A stretch of DNA of 32,395 nt from Gammaproteobacteria bacterium (GTDB taxonomy: Bacteria > Pseudomonadota > Gammaproteobacteria > Chromatiales > Chromatiaceae): assembly GCA_003696905.1 (NCBI GenBank), contig RFHJ01000146.1:1-32395 (forward strand), written 5' to 3'. The notes beneath the pieces were generated by a model. It was given only the letters and a program-made list of their open reading frames with translations, searched no databases and was not told the origin of the DNA. Position 1 is the first letter of the stretch. Each line of letters opens with the position of its first letter. Below are positions 1 to 7,720 of this stretch, piece after piece. A program made the translations under genes and the position numbers.

Positions 1-172
1 CTTCTTCTGCAACCAATAGCTCTTCACGCGACTCCTGCCCAATAGAATTCACAAAGCCTCGACCGCCTAAAGGCTCGCGATCAGAAAATTCTATGAAATA
101 CTGTTCAAATTCCTATGGGCGGCGACTCGTTACAATGGCTGGACCAACGACCACTGCTGGCGGGAAAGACCC
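1..172. other. Left-edge stretch, lower GC, no complete gene
   Basis: The first 120 bases are about 46% G+C by count, clearly below the neighbouring genes. On the minus strand a frame is open from base 112 to the edge (about 37 codons; it reads EFEQYFIEFSDREPLGG and onward), bounded upstream by a TAG at 113-115. It has no ATG, so it may be the remnant or start-less end of a gene lying to the left. A plus-strand frame is also open from the edge to 175. I recognise neither. The last bases carry the ribosome site (GGGAAAG) of the next gene. Confidence 0.4.
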
Positions 173-1063
173 ATGAATCACAAGGTTTTGTTGCTTCTGA
201 TCGCGCTCGTGCTGAGTCCGCCGAGCCCCGCCGCGGTGACGGTCCTGATTCACGGTTTTCTTGGCAGCAACCGCTCCTGGCTGGAAAGCGGCGTGATCGA
301 GCAGTTGGCGCAACACGGCTACGAGTGGCGCGGCAGTTACTCGCCCGGCCCCGGCAAGGCGGTCTTTGTTCCGATCGGATCCAGTCCGGGGCCCAAACCC
401 GTCTATACGGTGAACCTCCCCTCCACCGCACCCATACGGTTGCAGGCGGACTGGCTGGCAGCCTATCTGCAGGATATCCGCCGGCGCCAGCCCGGGGAGC
501 CAATCGTCCTGGTCGGGCACTCTGCCGGCGGCGTGGTAGCACGCGCCGCGCTGGTCTTGAATGGTGTCGAGGGGGTGACGCGCCTGATCACCATCGCCGC
601 ACCCCATCTGGGAACCTGGCGTTCGATCCAGGCCCTCGAGGCCCTGGACGACGACGATCTTTTCTTCATTCCGATCGGCCGGATCAAGCGGTGGCTGATC
701 AAGCGTCGTCTCGGAGGCTGGCTGTATTACACCCTCAAGGCGTCACGTGGCGTGCTCTACGACCTGCGCCCGGCGGTACCCGGATCCTTTCTGTACTGGC
801 TCAACCGCCTGCCCCATCCCGACATCGACTATGTCAGCCTGATCCGCAGCGGCACCTTCTATATGCCAGGTGATCGAATCGTGCCCCCCTTCAGCCAGGA
901 CATGCGCCTGGTACCGGCAATCGGCAAGCGCGCGCGCAGCTATACCACGCCGGCGGGCCATCTGCTCAATCCGCACGACGGCGCGGTGCTCGCCTGGCAG
1001 CTGGATCATCCAAAGGGCGAGTCGCCATCGGAGACAGCGGCGGACGAGCCGACCGTCCAATGA
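173..1063 (+). CDS. Exported alpha/beta-hydrolase, lipase/esterase-like
   Basis: The 296-residue protein starts with a short hydrophobic signal peptide (residues 1-20, ending SPPSPAA). An alpha/beta-hydrolase fold follows. HGFLGS at 27-32 is the usual oxyanion-hole loop. GHSAGG at 115-120 is the nucleophile elbow, with Ser117. GDRIVP (Asp234) and AGHLLNPHDG (His263) are likely acid and base of the triad. The fold suggests a periplasmic or secreted lipase/esterase of the PGAP1/triacylglycerol-lipase type; the substrate cannot be read from the sequence. GGGAAAG lies about six bases before the ATG. The gene is followed after 13 bases by the MarC-family gene, so the two are probably cotranscribed. 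No metabolic link between them is evident. Confidence 0.75.
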   Translation: MNHKVLLLLIALVLSPPSPAAVTVLIHGFLGSNRSWLESGVIEQLAQHGYEWRGSYSPGPGKAVFVPIGSSPGPKPVYTVNLPSTAPIRLQADWLAAYLQDIRRRQPGEPIVLVGHSAGGVVARAALVLNGVEGVTRLITIAAPHLGTWRSIQALEALDDDDLFFIPIGRIKRWLIKRRLGGWLYYTLKASRGVLYDLRPAVPGSFLYWLNRLPHPDIDYVSLIRSGTFYMPGDRIVPPFSQDMRLVPAIGKRARSYTTPAGHLLNPHDGAVLAWQLDHPKGESPSETAADEPTVQ

Positions 1064-1076
1064 TGAGAAGCAGTCG

Positions 1077-1652
1077 ATGGAAATCGCCCTGCTGCTGTTC
1101 CTGGTCATCGATCCCTTCGGGAATCTGCCCTTCGTGCTGGCGGTACTGAAACGCCTGGACGGCCGGGCCTACCGACGCGCCATCGCCCGTGAACTGGGCC
1201 TGGCCTTCCTGATCCTGCTCGGCTTCGCGGTGGCTGGGGAGGCCGTGCTCGCCTATTTCCGGATCGATCAGGCCTCGTTGCAGATCTCCGGGGGCATTAT
1301 CCTGTTTCTGATCTCGCTGAAGATGCTGTTCCAGTCGTCCAAGGCGATCTTTCCTGGCGAGTACCAGGCCGACCCCATTCTGGTACCCATCGCGATGCCG
1401 GCGATCGCCGGACCCGCCGCCATCACCACCCTGATCATCCTGCGCAATCAGCAGCAGGCCGCTCTGGGTGAGATCGTGCTGGCCCTGCTCGGTGTATTGA
1501 CGCTGACCGCGCTGGTATTACTCGCCGGGCGCCGCCTGCAACGCCTGCTAGGCGAACGGGGTATCGACGCCATGGAGAAGCTGATGGGGCTGATCCTCAA
1601 CATGGTGGCGGTGAACATGGTGCTGGACGGGATCCGCCTCAGCCTCGGGTAG
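1077..1652 (+). CDS. MarC/YhgN-family integral membrane protein
   Basis: This is a 191-residue, very hydrophobic protein with about six membrane segments arranged as two halves. The N-terminal LLLFLVIDPFGNLPFVLAVL is the hallmark of the MarC (UPF0056, formerly NAAT) family. The second half has the matching PIAMPAIAGPAAITTL motif and ends with LMGLILNMVAVNMVLDGIR, also typical. Length is close to E. coli YhgN (about 197 residues). It sits in the inner membrane; the transport substrate of the family is not established, and the old 'multiple antibiotic resistance' label for MarC was not upheld. The ATG at 1077 was chosen because the family signature begins almost at once; the open frame extends upstream only as overlap with the hydrolase gene. 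Confidence 0.85.
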   Translation: MEIALLLFLVIDPFGNLPFVLAVLKRLDGRAYRRAIARELGLAFLILLGFAVAGEAVLAYFRIDQASLQISGGIILFLISLKMLFQSSKAIFPGEYQADPILVPIAMPAIAGPAAITTLIILRNQQQAALGEIVLALLGVLTLTALVLLAGRRLQRLLGERGIDAMEKLMGLILNMVAVNMVLDGIRLSLG

Positions 1653-1670
1653 GCCGGAACCGAAGCCCGC

Positions 1671-1697
1671 AGGCGTCACCCAGGGAGACGCCTTTTC
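1671..1697 (+). terminator. Rho-independent terminator after the marC-like gene
   Basis: A 7-bp perfect stem (AGGCGTC / GACGCCT) with a 9-base loop is followed by TTTTCC. It lies 19 bases after the stop at 1652. The opposite strand has no T-run after the stem, so it serves the plus-strand hydrolase-marC unit and not lon. Confidence 0.65.
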
Positions 1698-1723
1698 CTG
1701 CATGCCACAGCGCTCCCTGCCGG

Positions 1724-4069
1724 CTACGACTTCTGACTGACACCATTGCCGATGGCGGTCTCCAGCACCTGGTCGATCCGATCGGCCAGAACGAAGTGCA
1801 TCTCCTTGCGCACGTCCTCCGGCAGGTCGTCGAGGTCTTCCTCGTTCTGCCTGGGCAGGATGACCTGGCGAAAACCGAGCCGACGCGCCGCCAGTACCTT
1901 TTCCTTGATGCCGCCCACCGGCAGTACCAGGCCGGTGAGCGTGATCTCCCCGGTCATGGCCGTATCGGCCCGCGCCGCCTTGCCGGAGAGCAAGGAGGCG
2001 ATGGCCGTCGCCATGGTCACGCCCGCCGAGGGGCCATCCTTGGGAATGGCGCCGGCGGGCACATGCACGTGCACCGCACCGGAGGTGTCCTCGATACCCA
2101 GCTCTTGGGCGTGGGCGATCACCCAGCTGTAGGCGGCCTGGGCGGACTCCTTCATCACATCGCCCAGCTGGCCGGTGAGTCTCAGCCCCTCGCCGGTGGG
2201 CAGACGAATCGCCTCGATATAGAGCACATCGCCCCCGGTCGGGGTCCAGGCCAGTCCCGCCGCTACCCCGGCAGGCAATTCCTTGCGCGCCTCGTCCGGG
2301 GTATGCAGACGCTTGCCGAGCATCTCGCCGAGCATGTCGGGAGTGATCCGTGGCGGGGCCTCGCCGCCCTCGGCGATGGTCAGGGCGACCCGCCGGGCCA
2401 GGCGTCCGATCGCCCGTTCGAGATTACGCACTCCCGCCTCACGGGTGTAGTCGCGGATCAGGGCACGCAGGGTCTCGTCGGGCACCACGAACTGTTCGGA
2501 CGTCAGCCCGGCGTCCTTGCGCTGGCGCTCGAGCAGATAGCGCTTGGCGATCTCCAGCTTCTCCTCATCCGAATAGCCCGACAGCTGGATCACCTCCATG
2601 CGGTCGAGCAGCGGCCCAGGAATGGTGTCCAGGGTGTTCGCCGTGAGGATGAAGAAGGTGTGCGACAGGTCGAACGGCAGATCGAGATAGTTGTCGCGGA
2701 AGTCGCTATTCTGGTTCGGATCGAGGATCTCCAGCAATGCCGAGGCCGGGTCGCCACGAAAATCGCGCCCCAGCTTGTCCACCTCGTCGAGCATCAACAA
2801 CGGATTGCGCACCTGGGCACGACGCATCGCCTGGATGATCCGCCCTGGCATGGCGCCCACATAGGTCCGGCGATGGCCGCGCAGCTCGGATTCGTCGTGC
2901 AACCCCCCCAGGCTCAGGCGCTCGAACTTGCGCCCCAGGGCCCGCGCGATCGACTTGCCCAGCGAGGTCTTGCCCACACCGGGCGGTCCCACGAACAGCA
3001 GGATCGGCGCCTTGGCCTCGGGGTTGAGCTTGAGCACCGCCAGCTGTTCGAGAATCCGCTCCTTGATCTTCTCCAGGCCGTAATGGTCCTCGTCCAGCAC
3101 CTCGCGGGCACGCTTGAGGTCCAGCACATCCTCGGTCTCGGCCTTCCACGGCAGCTCCAGCACCAGGTCCAGGTAGTTGCGGATCACCTGGTAGTCGGGC
3201 GAAGAGGCATTCAGGCGCTGCATGCGATTGAGCTCGCGTTCGGCCTCCTCGCGCACCAGCTCGGGCAGGTCGGCCTCTTCCAGACGACGGCGCAGTTCGG
3301 CCACCTCCTGGTCCTCGGGGTTGGTCTCGCCCAGCTCCTCCTGGATGGCCCGCAGCTGCTGGCGCAGGATGTGTTCGCGCTGCTGCTTCTCCATCTCGCC
3401 TTGCACCTGCCCGGCGATCTCCTGGCGCAGCTTGAGCACCTTGATCTCGTGAGAAAGGTACTCGTGCAGGCGCTTCATCGCCTCCAGGGCGCTGTCCGCC
3501 TCGAGAATCTGCTGTGACTTCTCCAGCGGCAGGTCGGGGATCATCGCCAGGAAATAGATCAACTGGACCGGCCCCTCCAGTTGTCGCGCCGCCTGCTCCA
3601 CGTCGAAGCTCATGGCCATCTGCACCATGCCCTGATACTGCTTGGTCAGCGCCACCAGCTCTTGCTTGAGCGCCTCGGCTTCAGGGGTGTCTTCCCATGC
3701 GGGCATGGGCAGGGCCTCGAACCGGCCCAGCAGGTAGGGATCCTGTTTCTCCAGCTTGACCAGGCGAATCCGCTCCACGCCCTGCAGGATCATCTCCACG
3801 GTTTCTTCCGAGCGTGCCATGCGCTTGATCACCGCCCGGGTTCCGATCTCGTACAGATCGTCCTGGTCCGGCACGTCCACGGCAATGTCACGCTGGGCGA
3901 AGACCGCAATCTCTTTCTCTTCGCTGCCCGAAGCGGCATCCACCGCCTCCATGGAGATGCGCCGTCCGGCCGAGAACGGCCCCAGCGCATAGGGATAGAG
4001 CACACTGTTGCGGAGGGGAAATATAGGCAGTTCCAAAGGGGTTTTGGCTTGCTCCTGGTTTTCGCTCAT
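1724..4069 (-). CDS. lon: ATP-dependent Lon protease (LonA)
   Basis: The 781-residue protein has the full LonA layout. The N-terminal substrate-binding LON domain (about 12-205) begins [15 protein letters not shown] coiled region (about 210-290) follows. The AAA+ domain has Walker A GPPGVGKT at 361-368 and Walker [10 protein letters not shown] at 424-432. The C-terminal peptidase domain has the Ser-Lys dyad: Ser681 in PKDGPSAG and Lys724 in GGIKEK, 43 residues apart as in E. coli (S679/K722). It degrades misfolded and regulatory proteins in the cytoplasm. Its ATG overlaps the stop of the upstream Hsp20 gene (ATGA), so the two are translationally coupled and probably share the heat-shock-type promoter at 4522-4549. 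Pairing with a small heat-shock protein suggests joint handling of damaged proteins (inference). Confidence 0.97.
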   Translation of the reverse strand: MSENQEQAKTPLELPIFPLRNSVLYPYALGPFSAGRRISMEAVDAASGSEEKEIAVFAQRDIAVDVPDQDDLYEIGTRAVIKRMARSEETVEMILQGVERIRLVKLEKQDPYLLGRFEALPMPAWEDTPEAEALKQELVALTKQYQGMVQMAMSFDVEQAARQLEGPVQLIYFLAMIPDLPLEKSQQILEADSALEAMKRLHEYLSHEIKVLKLRQEIAGQVQGEMEKQQREHILRQQLRAIQEELGETNPEDQEVAELRRRLEEADLPELVREEAERELNRMQRLNASSPDYQVIRNYLDLVLELPWKAETEDVLDLKRAREVLDEDHYGLEKIKERILEQLAVLKLNPEAKAPILLFVGPPGVGKTSLGKSIARALGRKFERLSLGGLHDESELRGHRRTYVGAMPGRIIQAMRRAQVRNPLLMLDEVDKLGRDFRGDPASALLEILDPNQNSDFRDNYLDLPFDLSHTFFILTANTLDTIPGPLLDRMEVIQLSGYSDEEKLEIAKRYLLERQRKDAGLTSEQFVVPDETLRALIRDYTREAGVRNLERAIGRLARRVALTIAEGGEAPPRITPDMLGEMLGKRLHTPDEARKELPAGVAAGLAWTPTGGDVLYIEAIRLPTGEGLRLTGQLGDVMKESAQAAYSWVIAHAQELGIEDTSGAVHVHVPAGAIPKDGPSAGVTMATAIASLLSGKAARADTAMTGEITLTGLVLPVGGIKEKVLAARRLGFRQVILPRQNEEDLDDLPEDVRKEMHFVLADRIDQVLETAIGNGVSQKS

Positions 4070-4440
4070 CTGCTGCTCCCCGGCACGATCTCCACCAGCA
4101 TCATGCCGTCTTGAAATTGGCTCCTTATCTCCGCCTGTTCGATACTCACCGGAAACTCGAAGCCCCGTTCGAATTCGGCGTAGGCGATCTCCATGGATCG
4201 CAGGCGCAGGCCGGGCTGCTGACTCAGATCCAGGCGCCGCCCGGAGATCCCCAGGAAATTGCCGCAGACCCGCAATTGCACGTCCTGCGGGCGAACACCG
4301 GCCAGCTCCAGTTTTATCAGCCAGCCATCCCGTCCCTCGTAGACGTCGGCCGCGGGAGTCCAGCGCAGGGACTGAACACGTCGCTCGGTGGTCAGATGTA
4401 CCCGCCGCGTCAATATCAACAAATCATGGGAAAAAGGCAT
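4066..4440 (-). CDS. Small heat-shock protein, Hsp20/alpha-crystallin family
   Basis: The product (124 residues from this start) contains an alpha-crystallin domain: TPAADVYEGRDGWLIKLELAG, then VQLRVCGNFLGISGRR and a C-terminal FERGFEFPVSIEQAEIRSQFQDGMMLVEIV. FERGFxxP and the closing GxxxVxxP-like strand are standard for Hsp20 ATP-independent holdases. The N-terminal arm is short. The frame stays open to a TTG at 4506 (146 residues) and an ATG at 4491. I prefer the ATG at 4440 because the promoter predicted at 4522-4549 would start RNA near 4515, leaving almost no leader for the TTG. No start has a perfect ribosome site. The stop overlaps the lon start by four bases. Confidence 0.8.
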   Translation of the reverse strand: MPFSHDLLILTRRVHLTTERRVQSLRWTPAADVYEGRDGWLIKLELAGVRPQDVQLRVCGNFLGISGRRLDLSQQPGLRLRSMEIAYAEFERGFEFPVSIEQAEIRSQFQDGMMLVEIVPGSSR

Positions 4441-4521
4441 ATCCTGAAAAGCCCCCGCTCGGTTCAACTTTCTTCGGCCCGCGGCCGTCATACTTGTGGA
4501 TGACAATGACTCCCTCGCTTC

Positions 4522-4549
4522 AGATTGGGCTCAAGGGACCGGTTTCAAG
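4522..4549 (-). promoter_or_regulatory. Heat-shock (sigma-32-like) promoter for hsp20-lon
   Basis: Read on the minus strand: CTTGAAA (4549-4543), 13 bases, then CCCAATCT (4529-4522). The E. coli RpoH consensus is CTTGAAA, 11-16 bases, CCCCATnT, so the -35 is exact and the -10 has one clear mismatch. It stands immediately upstream of a small heat-shock gene and lon, both classical RpoH targets. The match is by eye. Confidence 0.65.
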
Positions 4550-4655
4550 CCCCCCGAGCGTGACAGAGCACGCAGCGAAAGTCGACAATGCATCACTGCC
4601 TGTGGCGGACGCTACCGCTAGACTTCGTAACAACACCTAGTGCAATCTGGAGACC

Positions 4656-5243
4656 ATGCAGACCTTCGACATCTATTTCCGCGGCGAACTTCTTCCGGAC
4701 GCGGATCCGGCACTCGCCCGTGCCGGCATTGCCAAGATGTTTCGTCTCGATGAAGCAGGGGTAGAGCGCCTGTTCAGTGGCAAGCCGAAACGCATCAAGC
4801 GTGGCGCCGACGTCGAGAAGGCGAGTCGTTACCGGGCTGCCTTTCGTGAGGTCGGGGCATTGATCGAGATCGTGCCTGCAGGGAATCCTGCGCCTGCTGG
4901 ACGAAAACGATTGGTTGCAGAGCCTGCGCAGAACGCGACTGCAGAGCAAAATCGCCCAGGCGTCCTGGATGCCGCCTTCGAGCTCCTGCCGCCGCGTACC
5001 GGTTCCCTGGCGGACTGTGCACCACGGATAGAACCTCAGCCCATCAGTGACATCAGCTGGATGGTTCTAGATGAGCCGGGGGTCACCCTGGTGGAGCCGG
5101 AACCCCAGCCCCGAGTCGAATATGACACCAGTGGCCTGAGCATGTCGCCCCCCAGGGCATTTACCCTGGAAGATTGTGACAACCGGCCACCACCCGCGGA
5201 GCTTCCGGACATCTCGCACCTCAGCCTCGCGGACTCGTCGTGA
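4656..5243 (+). CDS. Unknown protein: conserved N-terminal domain plus C-terminal repeats
   Basis: The 195-residue protein has no signal peptide or membrane segment. Residues 1-75 form a compact domain with LFSGKPKRIKRGADVEKASRYRA and REVGALIEI. I remember this pattern (a binding-like alpha/beta domain with an LFSGKPxxxKxG core) at the N-terminus of several gammaproteobacterial proteins of unknown function. The rest is Pro/Glu-rich and contains two copies of a motif about 53 residues apart: SLADC (117-121) then SDISWMVL, and TLEDC (170-174) then PDISHLSL, with a third DTSGLSM between them. GGAG lies five bases before the ATG. It is convergent with the DUF3108 gene, with 18 bases between stops. 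No function can be assigned. Confidence 0.75.
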   Translation: MQTFDIYFRGELLPDADPALARAGIAKMFRLDEAGVERLFSGKPKRIKRGADVEKASRYRAAFREVGALIEIVPAGNPAPAGRKRLVAEPAQNATAEQNRPGVLDAAFELLPPRTGSLADCAPRIEPQPISDISWMVLDEPGVTLVEPEPQPRVEYDTSGLSMSPPRAFTLEDCDNRPPPAELPDISHLSLADSS

Positions 5244-5261
5244 TATCTGGCCCGTGCCGAT

Positions 5262-6119
5262 TTAAGAGCCATCGCGCTTTGCCAGATTGACCACTGGCGG
5301 TGTCACCCGTTCGATCCGAATCCTGCCGGCCGCGCCTCGCGCCACGGCGCGCAGCGGGATATGCCTTGGCTCATCGCTCACCCACAGATAAATGGGTCGA
5401 TGGGCCGGTCGTTCCCGGCCCCGTGCGTCGCGTTCCATCCCATCGATTCGCAGTTTCAACGCGGGCCAGCCTCGCCCGTCCAGTCTCACGACCTCTCTCT
5501 TCTCGACCTTGACCTGGTAACGCATCATCTTGCTGCCATTGCTCACCATGGCGGTAAACCGCAGGCCGATCGGAAGCGTGCGTGCCCTTATGGCCTGCAA
5601 CAGGCCCAGCCGGTCGAATACACGGCGCTCGCCGCGCGCAGCCTTGGGCCGATAGCGTCCTGCCTCAAGGGCCGACAGGACCTGGCGACCCTGGCGCAAC
5701 AGATTGCGGGTGAGGAAGGGTCGATCGCTGCGGTCGAGAAGGATCAGCTTGTGTTCGAGATCGTCTGGCCGCCCGTATTCATGGTATTCGGAGGCCACCA
5801 CGGCGGAGTGATCCGGCCAGTACCAGGAGCGAATGTGGTACCGAATGGGATAGAAGGCCTCCACGGCCCCATAGGCTGCGGAGCTGACCAGCAACTCCGA
5901 TTCCAGGTAGGGCGCGCCCGCCGGACGGCGGCTGCGCAGCCGGATATCGGCAATGGACACCCTGGCCCCTGCGGAGAATACCCCCTGGTAGCTCACTCGA
6001 TAATGCAGTTCTTCGGGCAAGGTCGCTGCGATCGAGACATCCTGCAGCCACAGCAAACCGAGCAACCAGGCAATGCCGATCCCAATCCATTCTGCCTTGC
6101 AGCGTTTCTCTGATCTCAT
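5262..6119 (-). CDS. DUF3108-family periplasmic protein
   Basis: From the ATG at 6119 the product has 285 residues. It starts with a signal peptide (basic start, then IGIGIAWLLGLLWLQDVSIAA). The mature part opens with LPEELHYRVSYQGVFSAGARVSIADIRL. It continues through a beta-rich body with FYPIRYHIRSWYWPDHSAV, YHEYGR, VFDRLGLLQAIRARTLPIG and a C-terminal RPIYLWVSDEPRHIPLRAVAR. These are the recurring features of DUF3108, a lipocalin-like all-beta family of unknown role in the periplasm of Proteobacteria. An in-frame GTG at 6170 would add 17 residues before the signal peptide and would cover the sigma-54 promoter at 6174 only marginally. I prefer the ATG because it gives a normal signal peptide. 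Confidence 0.75.
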   Translation of the reverse strand: MRSEKRCKAEWIGIGIAWLLGLLWLQDVSIAATLPEELHYRVSYQGVFSAGARVSIADIRLRSRRPAGAPYLESELLVSSAAYGAVEAFYPIRYHIRSWYWPDHSAVVASEYHEYGRPDDLEHKLILLDRSDRPFLTRNLLRQGRQVLSALEAGRYRPKAARGERRVFDRLGLLQAIRARTLPIGLRFTAMVSNGSKMMRYQVKVEKREVVRLDGRGWPALKLRIDGMERDARGRERPAHRPIYLWVSDEPRHIPLRAVARGAAGRIRIERVTPPVVNLAKRDGS

Positions 6120-6173
6120 CTCATCAATAGATCGTCGGGACGCCGCTGGGTTCCAGTCGCGAATCTCCACATC

Positions 6174-6191
6174 CTGGCACGATATATGCTT
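6174..6191 (+). promoter_or_regulatory. Sigma-54 promoter for the 106-residue small gene
   Basis: CTGGCACGATATATGCTT matches the RpoN consensus TGGCACG-N4-TTGCW. The -24 half is perfect, the -12 half is ATGCT, and GG and GC are exactly ten bases apart. Predicted RNA start is near 6201, giving a 47-base leader before the ATG at 6248. It is the best -24 match in the window. Confidence 0.75.
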
Positions 6192-6247
6192 TATTTTTCA
6201 TCGAACACGGAAAAGGTCCACACGACCGGCCAAAACGAGGAAATTTC

Positions 6248-6568
6248 ATGGCAAATCCCATCTCTGGCGTCAAGTTGCCGTCATTCACCGCAAGACCGGC
6301 CCGGCTGGACGACGAGAACCCGTCGTCCGCTCCGAACCGCCCCCGGCTCAGGGACAAGGACAAGGATGACGCCGTGCGACTCGAGAGCACAGCGGGCGAA
6401 CGCCTGGAGCGACCCCTGAGCCAACGTCTTGGCTCCGTCGCTCAGGCTCGCGCCGCAGTGGAACGCCTGCGCGGCCAACTGGAATCCGCACCTGCAGCGG
6501 GTGCCGCCGCTCATCGTCTCGGCGAAACCGAGGTCGAAGCACTGTTGACTCGCCCGCCCACAAGCTGA
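6248..6568 (+). CDS. Small protein of unknown function, sigma-54-controlled
   Basis: The product is 106 residues, hydrophilic, with no signal peptide or membrane segment. The N-terminal half (about 1-50) is Pro/Arg/Asp-rich and looks disordered. The second half (about 56-103) is predicted helical: QRLGSVAQARAAVERLRGQL, then AHRLGETEVEALL. This layout (low-complexity head, helix pair ending in a short 'xxEVxxLL' helix) resembles small unnamed proteins found near flagellin and hook genes in other gammaproteobacteria. That comparison is from memory. GAGGAA lies six bases before the ATG. An RpoN promoter sits upstream and a strong terminator downstream, so this is a complete single-gene unit. The promoter type ties it to the flagellar regulon (inference). 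Confidence 0.7.
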   Translation: MANPISGVKLPSFTARPARLDDENPSSAPNRPRLRDKDKDDAVRLESTAGERLERPLSQRLGSVAQARAAVERLRGQLESAPAAGAAAHRLGETEVEALLTRPPTS

Positions 6569-6593
6569 ATCCGTAGCGAATCGATCCTCCTCG

Positions 6594-6643
6594 GACGGGC
6601 TTTCCCGTCATTCGGCCGGCGCATCGCGCCGGCCCTTTTCTTT
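6594..6643 (+). terminator. Tandem hairpins and terminator after the small gene
   Basis: The first hairpin is GACGGG-CTTT-CCCGTC (6594-6609). The second is a perfect 9-bp stem, GGCCGGCGC-ATC-GCGCCGGCC (6614-6634), followed by CTTTTCTTT. The T-run lies only on the plus strand, so it ends the 106-residue gene transcript. It may also insulate the convergent lpxR-like gene. Confidence 0.85.
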
Positions 6644-6649
6644 GCGCAA

Positions 6650-7681
6650 TCAACGCCGCACGGTGACATAGAAGCCACCCCACCACTGAGTGCGATCGGC
6701 TGGCCCCCGATCGAGTTCCGAGGTCTTGAGATTGGCCGAGAGCGTCAACTGGACACCCCGCCAACTCCCCGTGACACCTGCCCCTGCATCCACCACCACG
6801 CGCCGAATCGCATCGCCATCGTAGGTCAGGGGGCTGTCACGAAACTGCCCCTGCAGCAGCGCGTCGTAGCCCACCAGCCGAACGCGTGCCGCACCCCACA
6901 GGTAGAGTTCGTCATCACCGAAGGCAGGAACGAAATTACCCCGGTTGATGGGGTCGTAGGGAAGGCTGGAGAAATCGCTGCGCAACAGACCGGTGCGCAG
7001 TGCCAGACCGACGCTCGTATTGGTCTGGTAACCAATACTGAGGTCGTAGGTACCCGCCAGATCCCAATGCCGGCTGTCACCCAGTAGCCGTCCCGAATGC
7101 GCCAGGCGCAGGCGCAGGGTGGGCTCGCCACCGGCGCTGATCTGATTGCCCCAACCCCGTGGCGTCACCGGCTCCCGGCTGTGGTTCGCTTCACGCCAGT
7201 ACCGGTGCAGATGGCGCTGGATCTCCCGTGCCACGTAGGCACCGAGCAACCCCACCTGCAGTTCCACACCGACGGCATGTATAGCATCGCTCACTACCCG
7301 CTTGTTGGACAGATAGAGTACCGACGCATAGGGCCGGTCGCCAACCACAGGCGTGGTCGCGGCGAGATCATCCGGGGTGAAGTTGACCGAGCCCAGCAGA
7401 TAGCTGGTTCGCAATTCACCCCGCTGCTCGTCGATCGAGAGCAGGCTCCCAACCGACCCGAGCGGTCCCTGTAACAGCTGGAAGATACTCTCGCGCTCGA
7501 AGCGCTCGACTGCAACACCCATCGTGTAGTCGCGATCCTCGTTGACCAGCGGCAGAAAGAGGTCTTGGTCGAAATAGATCCCATACCCCTTCTGCGCTGC
7601 CGCAAGGTCTTCTGCCGGAATCGCGAGAACGAAAAAGCCGAGGAGAAGGAGAGATGCTGTGCAGGTATTACGCATGCCCAT
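6650..7681 (-). CDS. LpxR-family outer-membrane lipid A deacylase
   Basis: This is a 343-residue protein with a signal peptide (about 1-29). Alternating hydrophobic/polar strands suggest an outer-membrane beta-barrel, ending in the aromatic-flanked WWGGFYVTVRR. LpxR (DUF2219) signatures are present: FDQDLFLPLVNEDRDYTMG (37-55), GDRPYAS (114-120), a QxxLH segment with His159 matching the catalytic His of Salmonella LpxR by pattern, and GWGNQ (176-180). LpxR removes the 3'-linked acyloxyacyl chain of lipid A, using calcium. The gene lies 39 bases after flgL on the same strand with no terminator or promoter seen between them, so read-through from the flagellar unit is likely. A second ATG (7675) is equally possible as start. 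Confidence 0.8.
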   Translation of the reverse strand: MGMRNTCTASLLLLGFFVLAIPAEDLAAAQKGYGIYFDQDLFLPLVNEDRDYTMGVAVERFERESIFQLLQGPLGSVGSLLSIDEQRGELRTSYLLGSVNFTPDDLAATTPVVGDRPYASVLYLSNKRVVSDAIHAVGVELQVGLLGAYVAREIQRHLHRYWREANHSREPVTPRGWGNQISAGGEPTLRLRLAHSGRLLGDSRHWDLAGTYDLSIGYQTNTSVGLALRTGLLRSDFSSLPYDPINRGNFVPAFGDDELYLWGAARVRLVGYDALLQGQFRDSPLTYDGDAIRRVVVDAGAGVTGSWRGVQLTLSANLKTSELDRGPADRTQWWGGFYVTVRR

Positions 7682-7720
7682 CCCGTGCGGAAAAGGGCAC
7701 AGTGTACCGAGGCTGGGGCT

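Noticed and set aside
1796-3517. 573-codon frame opposite lon
   Set aside because: Antisense shadow of lon, with His/Gln-rich low-complexity translation and no motif.
4593-4949. 118-codon minus-strand frame upstream of hsp20
   Set aside because: Opposite the unknown gene at 4656, which has a better ribosome site and domain texture.
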